Positions 1 to 11,838 of a DNA stretch of 64,000 nt are shown piece after piece (position 1 is the stretch's first letter; each line of letters begins with the position of its first letter). The translations under genes were made by a program, and so were the position numbers. Source of the stretch: Rhyacophila brunnea (lineage: Eukaryota; Arthropoda; Insecta; Trichoptera; Rhyacophilidae); contig JAGYXB010002125.1 of the NCBI GenBank assembly GCA_022495005.1, forward strand, positions 32,491-96,490. The letters run 5' to 3'. The notes beneath the pieces were generated by a model, which had not been told where the DNA came from, did no database searches, and saw only the letters and a list, made by a program, of their open reading frames with translations.

Positions 1-310
1 TCTCTGTAATTAAATAATTGCTTTCCGCCCGTCGATCGACGATGCCTCGCGCAGCGTGTTTTTGCTCGCTGTGTTCAATGAATGGACTCCATTGTATTTT
101 CTTTCATTCGTATCGCCGAGAAGCGGTGATTCGCGAAAAAACGATGATTCATGCGGCGCGCGCGTATAATGCGTCGCCAAATCCAGTGGGCGCTGGCGTA
201 TTTGATTACGTTGTATTTTCGATGATTTATGCGCCACTTGTAGAAATTTTGCGCGAGCGCCGCACTCGCTGCGTCAATGGGCTTTATGCCTTAATTCAAT
301 TTTCATAGCC
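1..310. repeat. GC-richer dispersed repeat, copy 1
   Basis: This stretch is richer in G+C than its surroundings. It shares several blocks with 40,290-40,540: the TTTTTGCT(C/T)GC(T/C)GTGTTCAATG block, the TTGTATTTTCGATGATT block and a GCGCGAGCGC block. Both copies have short spurious reading frames and no recognisable protein. It is probably a non-autonomous transposon or its remnant; ends and target duplication were not resolved. Confidence 0.5.
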
Positions 311-342
311 GATTTTGGCAAAATTCATGAATTCAAGAATTA

Positions 343-387
343 AAACCTAACCTAACCTAACCTACCTTAACTTGACCTAACCTAACA
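343..387. repeat. Short CCTAA (TTAGG-type) run
   Basis: About four consecutive CCTAA units followed by degenerate ones. CCTAA is the complement of TTAGG, the canonical arthropod telomere repeat. Similar short runs occur at 7,603-7,622 and 59,061-59,077. They are too short to be a telomere, and at least one lies inside a TIR element. Confidence 0.7.
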
Positions 388-419
388 AATAATCCAGTAT
401 ATCAGATATTTTCAAAAGT

Positions 420-790
420 TGTTTTCCGCTGGCTTCCTGTAAGTTCCTTAAGTTCGAAACGCCGAGCGAGTAGGACGTACATTGTGTTGTACCGCGCCTC
501 GTTAGTGAACCATTATCATTACCAATTAATAGTGCCAATATAACTGTTAACAACTAATGACAATTGAATAAATTTAAAGCTAAAATTTATATCGCAGTGC
601 AAACACCAAGCAAGTGATAGTGTAACTAAGTAATCAGTGTTAATCTGCAATTAAGTGCTAGTGCAATTAAATGTTGGTTCATTAAGTGTCAATAATTTAA
701 TACTTAATGAGCAGTAGCAGTCGAACAACAGGGGTTATCAACTTCACTGAGAAAGGTCTCACACCCGAATACGCATAAAAAAAAAAAAAA
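420..790 (+). mobile_element. Probable 5' UTR of the non-LTR retrotransposon
   Basis: About 370 bases with no open frame, leading directly to the ORF1 start codon at 791. They contain several short near-repeats around TTAGTG/AAGTG, as often seen in LINE 5' UTRs. The exact 5' end is unknown because no target-site duplication matching the sequence after the 3' poly(A) was found. An A-rich run (779-790) precedes the ATG. Confidence 0.5.
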
Positions 791-2047
791 ATGAGTGACA
801 CCGAACTGAAGAAGCGGCGTTCTCCACGACGCCGACTCATAAATAGCGACACCCGGGATGATTCTTCTTCATCGAGGGAAGACTCACCATTCACCCCCAG
901 TACGCTTCTTAAGAGAACACCAACTTATTCAGAGCCAAACAGTACCAAGATATGCTCAAAAATAAATTCCACTGAACTGCTGAATCAAGCAAATGGGCTG
1001 TTTACTTCCATCAAGGAAGCACTGGCTGCTCTGTCGGCTAAAAACCTAAAGGAACAAAAAACAATAATCCTAGACAAGATGGATACAGTGATGCATTTGT
1101 TCGCCGCAACAGTTGCCGAATCAGCAAAAAATTCAACATCTGCTAGAATTCTAGCACAACAAATTTCCACGAATGAAGGAACTGTTCGTCAAGCAATGGA
1201 ACTCATAAAAATGAAAGCCTTTAAAAGTTCCACTTCATCCTATGCAGGTGCTGTAAAACAAACAATTCCACCACCTATATCTCGTCTAGGCGCTGCAGTA
1301 CGTCCGACCAAGCCTGCAGTACTGGTTTTCCCGACAAATGACAAAATAAAAGATTCCGCATCAACAAAGGCCATCATACAAGAAGCGATAAATCCCAAAG
1401 AGTTAGGAGTGAAAATTACCGGCGTACGATTGGTAAAGAATCGTGGGGTCGTAATAAATACTGCCACAGAGTCCGACTCAGAACGCCTAGCAGCCGCACC
1501 AGGTTTCAAATCAAATAAACTGGAAGCAAAAATCCCACCCAAAAGACTGCCACGTATAATCATTTATGATGTACCCCGGGAAGTTGAGGACGAAGACTTC
1601 CATCAATCAATCCGCGAAATACAATTACCTGCCGAAGTGTTCACAAAAACAACCATCCGCAGTCATCTTGCAGGACCTCGAGAAGGCCCTACATGTCACC
1701 GAGTATTTTATGTCCAACCAGCAGTAAGGCACCTACTAATAGAACAAGGTCGGTGCTATTTTGAATGGTCGTCACACAGAGTGCGTGACTTTACTGGTAT
1801 AACATTGTGCACACAATGTTGCATGTATGGACATCCGAGCAAATTTTGTAAAGAGCCTCAAGTCTGTTCCCACTGTGCATCACAGGGTCACATATCTACA
1901 GAGTGTCCACAGTCTAATAAAACACTAATATGTGCAACTTGTACACGCTACGGGAAGCCCGCTAGTCACAAAACAGGGGAAAAACTATGCCCTGCACAAG
2001 AAGCATATTTAAAAAAGTCTCTCAACTCAATTGATTATGGCTGCTAA
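791..2047 (+). CDS. Non-LTR retrotransposon ORF1 (gag-like, zinc knuckles)
   Basis: An open frame of 418 codons encodes a gag-like RNA-binding protein. Known ORF1 proteins of this type package the element RNA. The N-terminus (residues 1-40) is rich in R, S and D. The middle (about 180-310) resembles the region that precedes the knuckles in insect ORF1 proteins. The C-terminus has two clean CX2CX4HX4C knuckles (residues 340-353 and 359-372) and a third, longer C/H motif (382-401). The stop TAA at 2045-2047 overlaps the ORF2 start ATG at 2037, so ORF2 is offset in frame by an 11-base overlap. No lesion is visible in ORF1, unlike ORF2. Confidence 0.9.
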   Translation: MSDTELKKRRSPRRRLINSDTRDDSSSSREDSPFTPSTLLKRTPTYSEPNSTKICSKINSTELLNQANGLFTSIKEALAALSAKNLKEQKTIILDKMDTVMHLFAATVAESAKNSTSARILAQQISTNEGTVRQAMELIKMKAFKSSTSSYAGAVKQTIPPPISRLGAAVRPTKPAVLVFPTNDKIKDSASTKAIIQEAINPKELGVKITGVRLVKNRGVVINTATESDSERLAAAPGFKSNKLEAKIPPKRLPRIIIYDVPREVEDEDFHQSIREIQLPAEVFTKTTIRSHLAGPREGPTCHRVFYVQPAVRHLLIEQGRCYFEWSSHRVRDFTGITLCTQCCMYGHPSKFCKEPQVCSHCASQGHISTECPQSNKTLICATCTRYGKPASHKTGEKLCPAQEAYLKKSLNSIDYGC

Positions 2048-5000
2048 AATAAAATTAGTACACGCCAATATCAGTCATAGCCAGATAGCAACAGTCGACC
2101 AATGGACATCAAACCAAAGGAAAAATCAAACTTCTAGGAATAAGGCAGTCAAAAAAATTATTTTTCTTCAACAAAATCTTCAGCGATGCCGCTCAGCAAT
2201 GGATCATATAATAGCTCAGGCCAAATACTATGATATATTACTTCTTCAAGAGCCTTACGTCGGAAATACGGGCAGAGTAACATCTCCCCATAATTTAACA
2301 ATATATCAGGCCGACGGAACATCGGAAAACCCCTGCAAAGCCGTAATAATCATCTCCAATCCTAACCTCCGCCTTCTTTGGAGAAGCGACATATCTGACC
2401 AGTGCAATGCATTTGCAACCTTGAAATCTGGAACTTTGCAGCTAACGATTGGATCAATTTATATACCACCACCATCCTCAACATTGGTAACACTCCAAAA
2501 ATTGAAAAATTAGGAAAAGATAAAGGCGAATATATAATAGGAGGAGATTTCAATGCAAAAAGCAGCTGGTGGGGGAGCCCGAAAAATGACAAAAGAGGCG
2601 ATGAGGTCATCAGTTGCCTAGCCAGCATTGGGTGGCATGTATGTAATGAAGGATCAGTTCCAACTTACAGCACCTGGCGGAACGGGAAACATTTAAAATC
2701 TCATATCGATATCACTATCTCTTCACCAAACACAACACACAAAATTGCTAACTGGACAGTAGAAGACCAACACAACCCCATCTCAGACCACAGCCCAATC
2801 ACCTTTACTTGGAACAATACAATTAGCGTACTCTCACCCATGACCGACTCAACACGCATTTTTATAACAAATGAGAAAACCGACTGGAGAAAAATAAATG
2901 AATTGACAAGGGAAAACATGGCCGAGCTTAACATAGATAAACAGTACCTTGAAAACATACATACAACTCCTGAACTCGACACTGCAGTGGAAACGGTCAC
3001 CTTGGCAATCTCTATCGCATGCCATAAAATACTCCTACAAAAAACGCAACATGATATCAGGAAAAATCCAATCTGGTGGAACGCTGAATTAACAAAAATG
3101 AAAAGAATAACTCTCAGATGAAAACGGAAATTACAGAACTCAAGTGACATCATGCGACCACAAAAGCTCACTGACTATATCGACAAAAGAGAAGCATACA
3201 AAACAGCCATTGAGGAAGCAAAAATTAAAAGCGCTAAATTATTTTATGAATCTCAGACGCCAATGACAGCATGGTCTTCGCTATACAAAATGACAAAAAA
3301 AACTAATGCCAGCAATATTCAATCGACACTTACTACAGAGGGAGTAAAGCATTCAACCGCAAAAGACTCTGCAAAAGCCCTAATGGAAAAATTCTTTCCA
3401 TACGATGATCCAACAACAGATACACCGATTCAACACTACATCAGACACACATCAGACAACCATATTCCGGGCGGAGAGGATGATATCCAATTCACACTTA
3501 CTGAGATCCTATCCGCCTTACAGAATATGACTCCAAAAAGGCACCTGGACACGACAACCTCACATTAGATATCTGCCAAAATTTTGCAAAAAACTTCCCT
3601 GAAGAAATTCTACTACTATACAATAAATGTCTGACACTCGTTCACTTCCCGAAATCCTGGAAAATAGCGATCATTAAGGCCGTTCCTAAGCCTGGGAAAG
3701 ATGCTATGGACACAAAATCATACAGGCCTATCGGCCTCCTTCCCGTTTTCGGAAAAGTGCTAGAAAAACTAACAATTCAGAGAGTGCACTGGCATCTTAC
3801 AAAAAACAACAAATTGAGCACTAAACAGTTTGGCTTTACGCCTCAAACATCAACAGAACACGCACTAAACAAAGCCGTACACATAATCTCAACGCATCTC
3901 GAATTGAAAGAATCACTCATAGCAATTTCCCTAGACATTCAAGGTGCATTTGATAACGCATGGTGGCCACACATAAAAAACGCCCTTGCAATCAAGTCAA
4001 TACCGCCTAACTTGTACAAACTGTTTTGCAATTATCTACAAGATAGGGAAGTAAAACTAAAGTATGCAGACGAAGAAATAAAACAAGACCAAACCCAAGG
4101 TTGCATCCAAGGCTCAACTTGTGGCCCAACACTATGGAATATCGCCTTAGACAGTCTATTAACAATACTCTTACCCCACAATACACACATACAAGCCTTT
4201 GCTGACGATGTGTTAATATTGATAGCAGCAAAAGACACCGACGAACTGGAATTAAAAACCAATAGCGTGCTTCAAAAAGTAAACTCATGGGGTGAAGACG
4301 TAAAACTAACCTTCTCAGATATTAAGACAAATATAATGTTTATCAACAAAAGGAAAATACGAGCACCAGAAATCCAGTGGAAAGGAAAACCGAAAGAGTT
4401 GGTCGATTCCTTTAAAATTCTTGGCATAATACTAGACAGGCACATCAATTGGGCGAAACACGTCGACTACATATGTAAGAAAGCAGCTCAAATGGGAAAA
4501 TTCTTTTTAAAAACAGCAAGAGCCACTTGGGAGGCGTCTCCTGAAGTTTTAAAAATTATATATCATGGAGCTGTGGAGCCAACCTTAACTTACGCGGCAT
4601 CGGTCTGGAATAAAGCAACTCACAGAAAGTCGATCCCAAAAAGACTGAATTCCGCGCAAAGACCTTTCGCAATATCAATTTGCAAGGGATATCGCACAAT
4701 ATCGCTAACGTCAGCACAAGTCCTGGCAGGAATAGCGCCAATAGACATAAAAATACAAGAACTTACAGGAATATACCAAGTTAAAACAAGCCACATACTT
4801 CCCCGACACTTACCTACAGACAGAACATACGAAAACAAAATACACTACACACAACTTCCACATCCTGGCAACAGACATCTAGAAAATATAGAACACATAG
4901 GAACAGTTGACGAAGACACTAAAACAAAATACCACATCACAGGATTGGAGATCTACACAGATGGCAGTCTAATCGATAACAAAGTAGGGGCAGCTTTTGT

Positions 5001-5766
5001 AGCCTACGAAAATGGAACATTAATAACCCCCCGAAAATTTAAGCTCGAAAGCTACTGCACTGTTTTCCAAGCAGAAATATTTGCTATCAAAGAATCTCTC
5101 GAGTGGACACTCAAAAGATTAAAGTTCCACAGACACGACTATGTAAACATATTCTCAGATAGCCAATCCAGTCTGGTAGCTCTCCAAAACCCATCATCGA
5201 CACACCCACTTGTAAGAGACATTTTAACACTGTCAACACAGCTTCAAATGATAGGAACAAACCCCAGATTCTTCTGGATAAGAAGTCACACAGGGATAGC
5301 CGAAAACGAGGAAGCTGATAAATACGCCAAACAAGCCACAACAGACAAAAGACCTTTAACCTATACACACTTCCCTCTGAGTTACGCAAAACAAAAACTA
5401 AACGAAGATACCATAGAGCTATGGAACCACAGATACACAACATCCGCCACAGGATCAATAACGCAGAAATTTATTCCAAACATAAATTGTGCCATCACTC
5501 TTGCCAGGAACTTAAAAATATCACACGAACTCATACAGATACTAACAGGCCACGGAGCGGTGCGAGCTTATCTAAAAAGATTTAAATTGAGGGATGACGA
5601 CTGTTGTCCATGTGACGGCAACACATCTCAAACTGTGTGGCATGTCATCAACGACTGCCCTATACTAGAAAGGAAGCGATGGACTCTCAGGGCTCGATGT
5701 AGACAGCATTATTATGAAATTGACCTCCAAAAGCCTCACGAAGTACTAAGCAATAGAACAACATAA
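2037..5766 (+). pseudogene. Non-LTR retrotransposon ORF2: endonuclease, RT, RNase H (broken)
   Basis: ORF2 starts at the ATG at 2037 and encodes an APE-type endonuclease (GGDFNAKS near 2,550; SDHSP near 2,785), a reverse transcriptase (SYRPIGLLP at 3,718; FADD active site at 4198-4209) and an RNase H domain (YTDGS at about 4,954, FQAE at about 5,068, SDSQ at about 5,158, SHTG near 5,286). It is inactive as written. There is a frameshift near 2,500 inside the endonuclease, an in-frame TGA at 3119-3121, and a frameshift near 3,535 just before the APGHDNL motif. From 3541 to the TAA at 5764-5766 the frame is open. A C-terminal Cys/His cluster (CCPCDG...WHVINDC) is present near 5,608-5,660. The combination of three Cys/His motifs in ORF1 with a C-terminal RNase H suits the I/LOA/R1 group; I cannot place the clade more exactly. 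Confidence 0.9.
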
Positions 5767-5926
5767 GAAACACTACACAAAATATTTAATCCTGGCCATA
5801 AAGAAAATTAAAGATATAAATGGAGGCACCTAATTAGCCCCACATCAATGCAACTAACCCACCCAACCACCTTGTACGAAAAAGCAAGGGTATGGTTATT
5901 ATTAAAAAAAAAAAAAAAAAAAAAAC
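5767..5926 (+). mobile_element. LINE 3' UTR and poly(A) tail
   Basis: A 140-base untranslated region follows the ORF2 stop and ends in an uninterrupted A run of about 20 bases (5907-5926), marking the 3' end of the retrotransposon. The preceding GGTTATTATT is the last element-specific sequence. Confidence 0.8.
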
Positions 5927-5934
5927 TGACAAGA

Positions 5935-6235
5935 ACCGTGTTTTAATATATGACCATTTATTTCCAATACAACATTTCATGGTAAAGTGTGATACGGCGA
6001 ACTGCATACGTACAAATTTTCGGACATGTATGGGAGAGGCGGCACTGATAAACGAAAAATACAGATAATCCGAACTACGGTTTTATCTTTTTAAAATACG
6101 ACATATTATACATTTCTAAAGCAGACAGTTATTTTAACATGTTTAATACTCATTATTTATTAAGAAAATCTGTGATTTTGGTTTGTTTGCTGGAATCTTT
6201 CTAATATCAGTTCGAATTTTCCTAGGTTTATGTTT
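5935..6235. repeat. Dispersed pogo-like repeat, copy 1
   Basis: The block from about 6,030 to 6,230 (GATAATCCG..., TTTTTAAAATACG, TAAGAAAATCTGTGATTTTG) is closely similar to 34,850-35,040, where the terminal motif CAGTTGACTCCCGAT suggests a pogo/Tigger-type element. No transposase frame remains. The segment 5,985-6,015 also shares the word CATACGTACAAATTT with 59,185-59,205 and (reversed) 62,035-62,050. Confidence 0.5.
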
Positions 6236-6361
6236 TAGTTTAAAATGTAGTTTTAAATGTTTTGAAATCTTTTTCTCCACAATTTTAACCAAATTAAGAT
6301 TTCATGGAATACTCGATGAATTAATTGTTACGATTTTCATATTATGTATTACGCCTTAACA

Positions 6362-6780
6362 CACCGTTTACACGTGCATAGATTTACTGCTGACAGTACG
6401 TATTATCGTGGCCATAACAATAAAATGTATGTGTAAACGCGTATATCGTGCAAATTGCAAGATTGCATGCATGAATCAAAAAAGTTCGGAAGCTTCTGAA
6501 TTTTCACACGACTGTTGGGATTGTTCGATATCTACGCCTGCGCAGTAGAACGATAGTGGCGAACCTGCCTGAAACAAAACCAACTACGTGCAGACTCATT
6601 TTGAGATCAACCGATTTTCACAACATGTCAAATAGTACTATAAAATGAAAACATTGTGTCTCGTTTACTTTTGAAGAATGAGATTGGCGACATAGTCAGC
6701 ACTTTTACGTGTAAACAGTTATTATCGCGGTAGTTTAAATACACACTATTTCTGCAAGTAAATCCATGCACGTGTACGGG
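6362..6780. mobile_element. TIR element (MITE), CACGTGCATAGATTTACT ends
   Basis: The left end around 6,365 (GTTTACACGTGCATAG, then ATTTACT) and the right end around 6,750-6,778 (AGTAAATCCATGCACGTGTA) are inverted copies of each other. Part of the element (GTGCAAATTGCAAGATTGCATGC and the GGAAGCTTCTGAA block) recurs inverted at 55,780-55,917. There is no coding potential. The superfamily is unknown. Confidence 0.6.
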
Positions 6781-7056
6781 CACAATTATAATAATCAATC
6801 GATTCCAATGACTCCCATGTAATATAGAAATAACTATCTTAAGTTATAGATACACATGAGTGAAATATTTATATTCTACATACTGCAGTAATTATAATTT
6901 ACAACGACTACCTATTCAATGTTTGGCCTGTGTCTATTTGTATCATTGATTGTTTTAAAACATGACAACAATCAAAATTCCTCATTTGATACAATAGACT
7001 CTGTATGTAACTGTGATAATTGTTAATATTTATTTACCTACTTAAATGTTTATATA

Positions 7057-7854
7057 TGTTACGCCGAATGTGCGAAATTGAATATTACATGAAATGGGCA
7101 AAATTTTGCCTAAATCATGAAAAATGCAAGCCCGTTGCCTTATTCATGAATTAGACAAAATATCTGAAGAGTGCGTGAATTCGGCAGTAATTTTTCTGCC
7201 TAGTTCATGTATTGGACAAATTAGATAGTAGCGCTACGGTGGTATTTTTTGCAACTAAACTAAATGTATCAAATGCTCATGCATTGGTCAAAATGTACAT
7301 ATATTAACTATGGTCAAAATAGATGATCGCGCTCCGGTGGTATTTTTTGCAACTAATCAAACTAAACAAATGTGTCAAATGTCATCCTACAATGACGTTC
7401 ATATCCATTTACTATGCGCAAAAAAATCTAGAACTATAATATGATAACGGAAGAATTTAATTGAAAAGTATTTTCGCGATTTGATTCGTGCTTGGGTATC
7501 AAACGTGCAATGGTCGAATGAATGTTTGTGATAGTTTGTTGACACTTGATAGCTAACCTCAAAATGGACATTCAGTTAAATAGTTTAATTCAGAATTACA
7601 AAACCTAACCTAACCTAACCTAATAATAATAATATTATATTATGTCCAATTATAACTAATAAAACCATCCGTATTAAATTTACTTTTTCTTCTGTCATGT
7701 TGACAGTTCAAGAATTCCATACCCTGGCGAATTCATGTACTCAACAGAAAATTTACCTAATTCATGAATAAGGCAACAGGCTTGACTATTACATGAATTA
7801 GCCAAAATTTTGCGTATTTCATGTAATAGTTAATTTCGCACATTCGGTGTAACA
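7057..7854. mobile_element. 798-bp element with long terminal inverted repeats
   Basis: The left end TGTTACGCCGAATGTGCG and the right end read on the other strand (TGTTACACCGAATGTGCG) match and remain similar for roughly 100 bases, with a TTCATGAATTAGNCAAAA motif repeated within both arms. Both sides are flanked by TATA (7053-7056 and 7855-7858), consistent with a short target duplication. The interior has two diverged copies of a block containing GGTGGTATTTTTTGCAACTA (about 7,239 and 7,337) and a CCTAA run. No transposase was seen. Confidence 0.7.
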
Positions 7855-7880
7855 TATACACTAGAACCTCTATATTATGA

Positions 7881-8417
7881 GGCGACGATTAAAAGCGACA
7901 AGTCCACATTCGGTCAAAATCGAGAAAAAAAAATGCACGTATTCTTTGTATAATTTTACACAATATGTATTGATCTATAAATTCCAAAACGCGACATAAC
8001 CCTACGAAAAAAAATATTTTAAGTCTCGATTTATTACGAAAAGCGCCAAGTCCGTGTTTCATATTATAGCTTGGTGTTTAAGTCAACCAATAAAGGAACG
8101 TTCAATATTGTAAATGGTGTCTCTCATACTGTAGCATCTGGTAAACTCATGACAGTGCCACGGAAATATGTGCCTTATGCGGAATAAATTAAAAAGTGAG
8201 GTACAAGTAGCGCTACGTCCAATTTTATTTTGCCTATATTTATTACATTTAAGAGTTTATCGGCTGAAACAAATTGCCATTTGGTTCTAATTTCGACATA
8301 GAATACAACGAAAAAAATATTCTCACGTTAAAACAAATAATTGAAACTTGAAACATAAAAACGTTGTTTCCCAAAAATATTGAATTGTGGACTTGTCGCT
8401 TTTTGTAATTAGACGCC
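7881..8417. mobile_element. TIR element with GGCGACGATTAAAAGCGACA end
   Basis: Left end GGCGACGATTAAAAGCGACA followed by AGTCCACA; the right end at about 8,386-8,417 is its inverted, slightly diverged copy (GTGGACTTGTCGC...). Non-coding, AT-rich interior. The target duplication was not resolved. Confidence 0.55.
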
Positions 8418-8604
8418 ACATATTACTCCTACTACCTCCAATATTACACACATATATGTAATAATTGGAGACGAAAGTATCCCAGATAATGATAAATCCA
8501 GTGGTGTTTGGGACCAGAGCGCTCTGGACTTTTTTTTCAGGCTGGACCCCACTTCAAACGGATGTCATCAATATAACACACAATAATTTTGAATCATTTG
8601 TGAA

Positions 8605-9550
8605 TATTGAAAATTATATTGTTATTTTTAATTTAGAAAGAAAATTTAAATAAGTATATTCGTGCCTAGTAATCTGGGCAGAAAAACGCGAGAGATACAA
8701 TTAGTCAGTCCAATTCCCAGATGACTGTGGAAGACGGCTACTTTCATGACGTAGGAATAAAAAACGAAAACTTTGAGTATAAATAAGTCTGGAAAAATAA
8801 CGAGAAACTATATGGGTAGCAGGCTGGGGAAATGTGGAACCTGATGGCATCTGCTAGATTTTGTTAACCCCGCCGCTTTAAAATTTTTAATTAAATTATG
8901 GATAAGTACTTTTTCAAAATGGATTCCCCCCAAATCATTTTTATATATGCGCGCCTACTGACATCCATATGAAGCTAATAATCATAATGATATCTAGGTA
9001 ATTGAGGTTCTACTGTATCTATAAGGATTAATGTCATAATACACCTGAATTTGAAATACTTTTCTATGTCGATAATTAAAAAAATGTGTTGAAATAAATT
9101 ATATATTATACTATATGCTTTTAGAGTTGCCTTTACACCTTACATGATATTTAAAATTTTGATATTAATTCACCATTACAGTGTATTTTTCTATTTCTTC
9201 ATAACCTAAAATATTTGTGGTAATTGGAAAACAAAATGTTGTTGTGTATTTTATACAATAAAGAAAACTCTCAAAACATTAAAATGCATTGCTTAATGAG
9301 ATAATGAGTGGTGTCTAACCCCCCAACCTTTATACGCCTGTGGACCGGCAAAAATAGAAATAATATTTCGGCGACCTTTGACGCAGCAAAAAATTATTCA
9401 TTAGTTTTTAAATCTTATATTATTAACAGACATATTATTACAACAGCCTGATCACGAATACCTATTGTTAGTTAAAATAGTCGGAAACCAATCAGTAAAT
9501 AAATTGTTAAAAGTACTTCTGGAAATTTTGATATCTTTAAAAAATGGTAT
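8605..9550 (+). repeat. Large inverted repeat, left arm
   Basis: This 0.95-kb block matches, in reverse orientation, the block at about 17,780-18,960. Shared landmarks are GCGAGAGATACAATTAGTCA, the ACATCCATATGAAGC block, GTATTATGACATTAATCC (reversed) and CAGCCTGATCACGAATA. This arm is the simpler copy: it lacks a 197-bp MITE and a 59-bp tRNA-like insert present in the other arm, so it supplies both empty sites. Part of it also recurs, more diverged, at 12,890-13,240. It is probably an old unclassified transposon. No coding sequence was seen. Confidence 0.75.
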
Positions 9551-9774
9551 AAAATCTATCTTTGCTAGATTCGTTGATAAAGATAGCTTTAGCGTTGTTT
9601 AGGAGAGATGAAGCATTGACATATATTTAGTTTCTCTGTTTTTTTACTGGCACGGCCGTCAAAGTCTTCTCACATGAATAGGTCGAAAATGTGGAAGACA
9701 ATGGTTTTGTAACCTAAACCGTTTTAAAAAAAAAGATTTTTTTTTCGGTTAGGTACATGTTCAAACACACGCGT

Positions 9775-10025
9775 TAATGTAATTCAATGAAAACAAATAA
9801 GATGACTGAAAAAGTGTATACTATTTTTGTTGGATCGCCCATAGCATGCCTAAAGGCTTGGTTTAGGCAGATTTCAATTGAATCTTAAAAACTAACAAGG
9901 ACCATCTGCAAATTGTATTCTAAAGTGCAATGAAAACAAATAAATATGAGAGAAAAAGTTTAGTGTTCACTCTTGCGGTTGTTTAGTGTTGAATCTTAAC
10001 TGCCTACGTCCACCCCTTGTCACTG
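9775..10025 (-). mobile_element. CAGTGGCGAAGG-type hAT MITE, one end
   Basis: The 3' part matches the right end of the MITE family seen at 27,476-28,539 and 57,106-57,802: CCATCTGCAAATTGTATTCT, then AAAACAAATAA, then CCACCCCTTGTCACTG, ending at 10,025. The opposite end is lost or diverged. Confidence 0.5.
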
Positions 10026-10495
10026 CTTACTATAATAATAAAAATAGTATTACATATTATTATTATTTAGATTTTAATTTGATCCTGTATATAAATCGAA
10101 ATCAGTTAATGATTATTGATGAGGTTTTTTTTAAATCACAAAGAGAATTTGTTCAAAAGAATGAAATCGTCGTGGAGAAATAAAGAGAAACGCTGCATAC
10201 CTTTGCAGTCTTTAATTTCTTTGAACCATTTTTTTTTTTTTAGATTTTGTATTATAATTTTTACTTGAAAACAATGGCAATACTGCATCAAATGAAATTA
10301 TTTCTAAGTTGTTGTAGTTAAGTTTAAGTATGTGTAATCCAAAATGTTATAAACTCGATTGAGGTAATTGAAAAAATAACTTTGTAATCCATATTATAAA
10401 AATAACAATAAACTTTATGAGTGTTCACTGCGTTGGATCTGCCACATGCTTAGATTCCAAGGGGAGTTACCAGGAATGCAGGCTATGTACGCATA
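10026..10495. other. AT-rich interval, nothing recognised
   Basis: Short, low-complexity AT-rich sequence with only small spurious frames. No repeat partner in the window was recognised beyond simple A/T runs. Confidence 0.4.
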
Positions 10496-10650
10496 CCCTG
10501 AAGGTATGAGAGAATAATATGGATGGCCGAAACTAAAATGGCTGGACAGCGCCATTGGCGATTTAAGGATGCACAGCCAAAGCAACCGGGAAGTGGATCT
10601 TTCAGAGTATTCCAGTAGTTATTAGAAGTAGCCAAGGGTTGTATAGCACC
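10496..10650 (+). pseudogene. Decayed RTE-type LINE C-terminal fragment
   Basis: Translation around 10,520-10,580 gives WPKLKWLDSAIGDLR, the C-terminal signature typical of RTE-group retrotransposon polyproteins (PKLRWLD...DLR...W). The frame breaks soon after. It is a short degraded fragment with no element boundaries. Confidence 0.45.
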
Positions 10651-10758
10651 AGAAATAATGAAAAATTATGAATAAATGTTGTATAAGACGTGCAGTGGCG
10701 CACCCAGGGGGGCAAGGGGCCCTGGCCCCCCCCAAAAACATTGAAATTGAAAGCCTTA

Positions 10759-10935
10759 GTGGCGAGCCACACCGGGCGACTCTGGTCGGCAGACCAGTCG
10801 CCGAGACCAGACCGATGTATGCTTGCTTGCGCGACTACTGGGCGACCAGGTGTGGCATGCTCCATATAACTGCATGCATCGGTCTGGTCTCGGCGACTGG
10901 TCTGCCGACCAGAGTCGCCCGGTGTGGCTCGGCAC
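10759..10935. mobile_element. Palindromic foldback MITE with TTA target duplication
   Basis: The arms 10763-10817 and 10877-10931 are perfect inverted copies (55 bp), and similarity continues a few bases on both sides with single mismatches. The spacer is 59 bp and G+C-rich. It is flanked by TTA on both sides (10756-10758 and 10936-10938), as expected for PIF/Harbinger. It sits inside the 10,693-12,823 hAT element. The perfection of the arms suggests a recent insertion or ongoing arm conversion. Confidence 0.75.
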
Positions 10936-11277
10936 TTAGACGAATAAAAACACGGCAAAAAATGATTTCAAATTCACCAGCACCCTCTTTAGAAAAATTT
11001 CTTAGATTTTAATTTCTAGCAAAAAAAAACCCAATCTCTAATGGAAATGTCAAATAATTCTCGGTGTCCACCCGAATTCCGTAGTGGTGTACACCAAGTG
11101 CAATAGACTAAAGTCCGATAAACGAGAAATTAGGCTGTGTTCTGTTGGGTAGGTTTGTGTATAAGTTAAATGCAATAATACTTTTTTCCATTTTGAATTA
11201 TTATTTTGGAACTTCACTATTAAAAAATCCAAAATCGACGATAAAAATTCGGCGAAAAGAACGACTACACCCACCAC

Positions 11278-11838
11278 CATGGCCCATGGCTGACATGGCC
11301 ACCATGGGCTGACAGGGCTACAGCCTGGGGGGCCGGGCTTAAGAGGGTCCGGCGTGGCGGCTCGTCCAATTGTGAGATAAACAAACACCAGAAATTTGTT
11401 AAGTATATCATAAAAAAATCACATGTGGCGCTATACTACTTCATCAAAATTAACATTAAAAATATGTAGTATAATGAAAATATAATTTACGTAACTACAT
11501 GATAATTCACGTGTATCATTTTATATTACAATTATTTTTATTGTTTCTAGAAAAATAAAAATGGTTATTTTATCCAATATCGAAGGGTCGAATGCTACTT
11601 GGCTACCACAAGAGGGGGTCGCGACCAGTGGTTCACAGTATGATAACGATCGATAATATGATATGAGGTCCGACAAATCAATAATTCAAGGGGATTATTT
11701 AAAAATATTGATAAATCCACGGAATACCATTTGGGAACACTACTGTAGAACATCACATTGCCCTTAACCCTGGTGATAGGTAAGGGGGACCGCCAAAAAT
11801 CCTGGCCTAAGGGCCCGATTCATGATGTGGGGGCCATG
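11278..11838. mobile_element. CATGGC-ended hAT-type MITE, copy 1
   Basis: First of three window copies of one family (others at 25,999-26,340 and 34,446-34,822). It starts CATGGCCC, ends GGGGGCCATG and is flanked by perfect 8-bp duplications CCCACCAC (11270-11277 and 11839-11846). Internal family landmarks are GCTGACAGGGCT near the left end and ATCCTGGCC...GGGCCCG near the right end. This copy is longer than the others, with extra sequence in the middle including GACCAGTGGTTCACAG. Non-coding. Confidence 0.8.

Noticed and set aside
343..387. Possible telomere or telomere-proximal location from CCTAA repeats
   Set aside because: Only about four clean units; similar short runs occur twice more in the window, once inside a TIR element. 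They are interstitial scraps.
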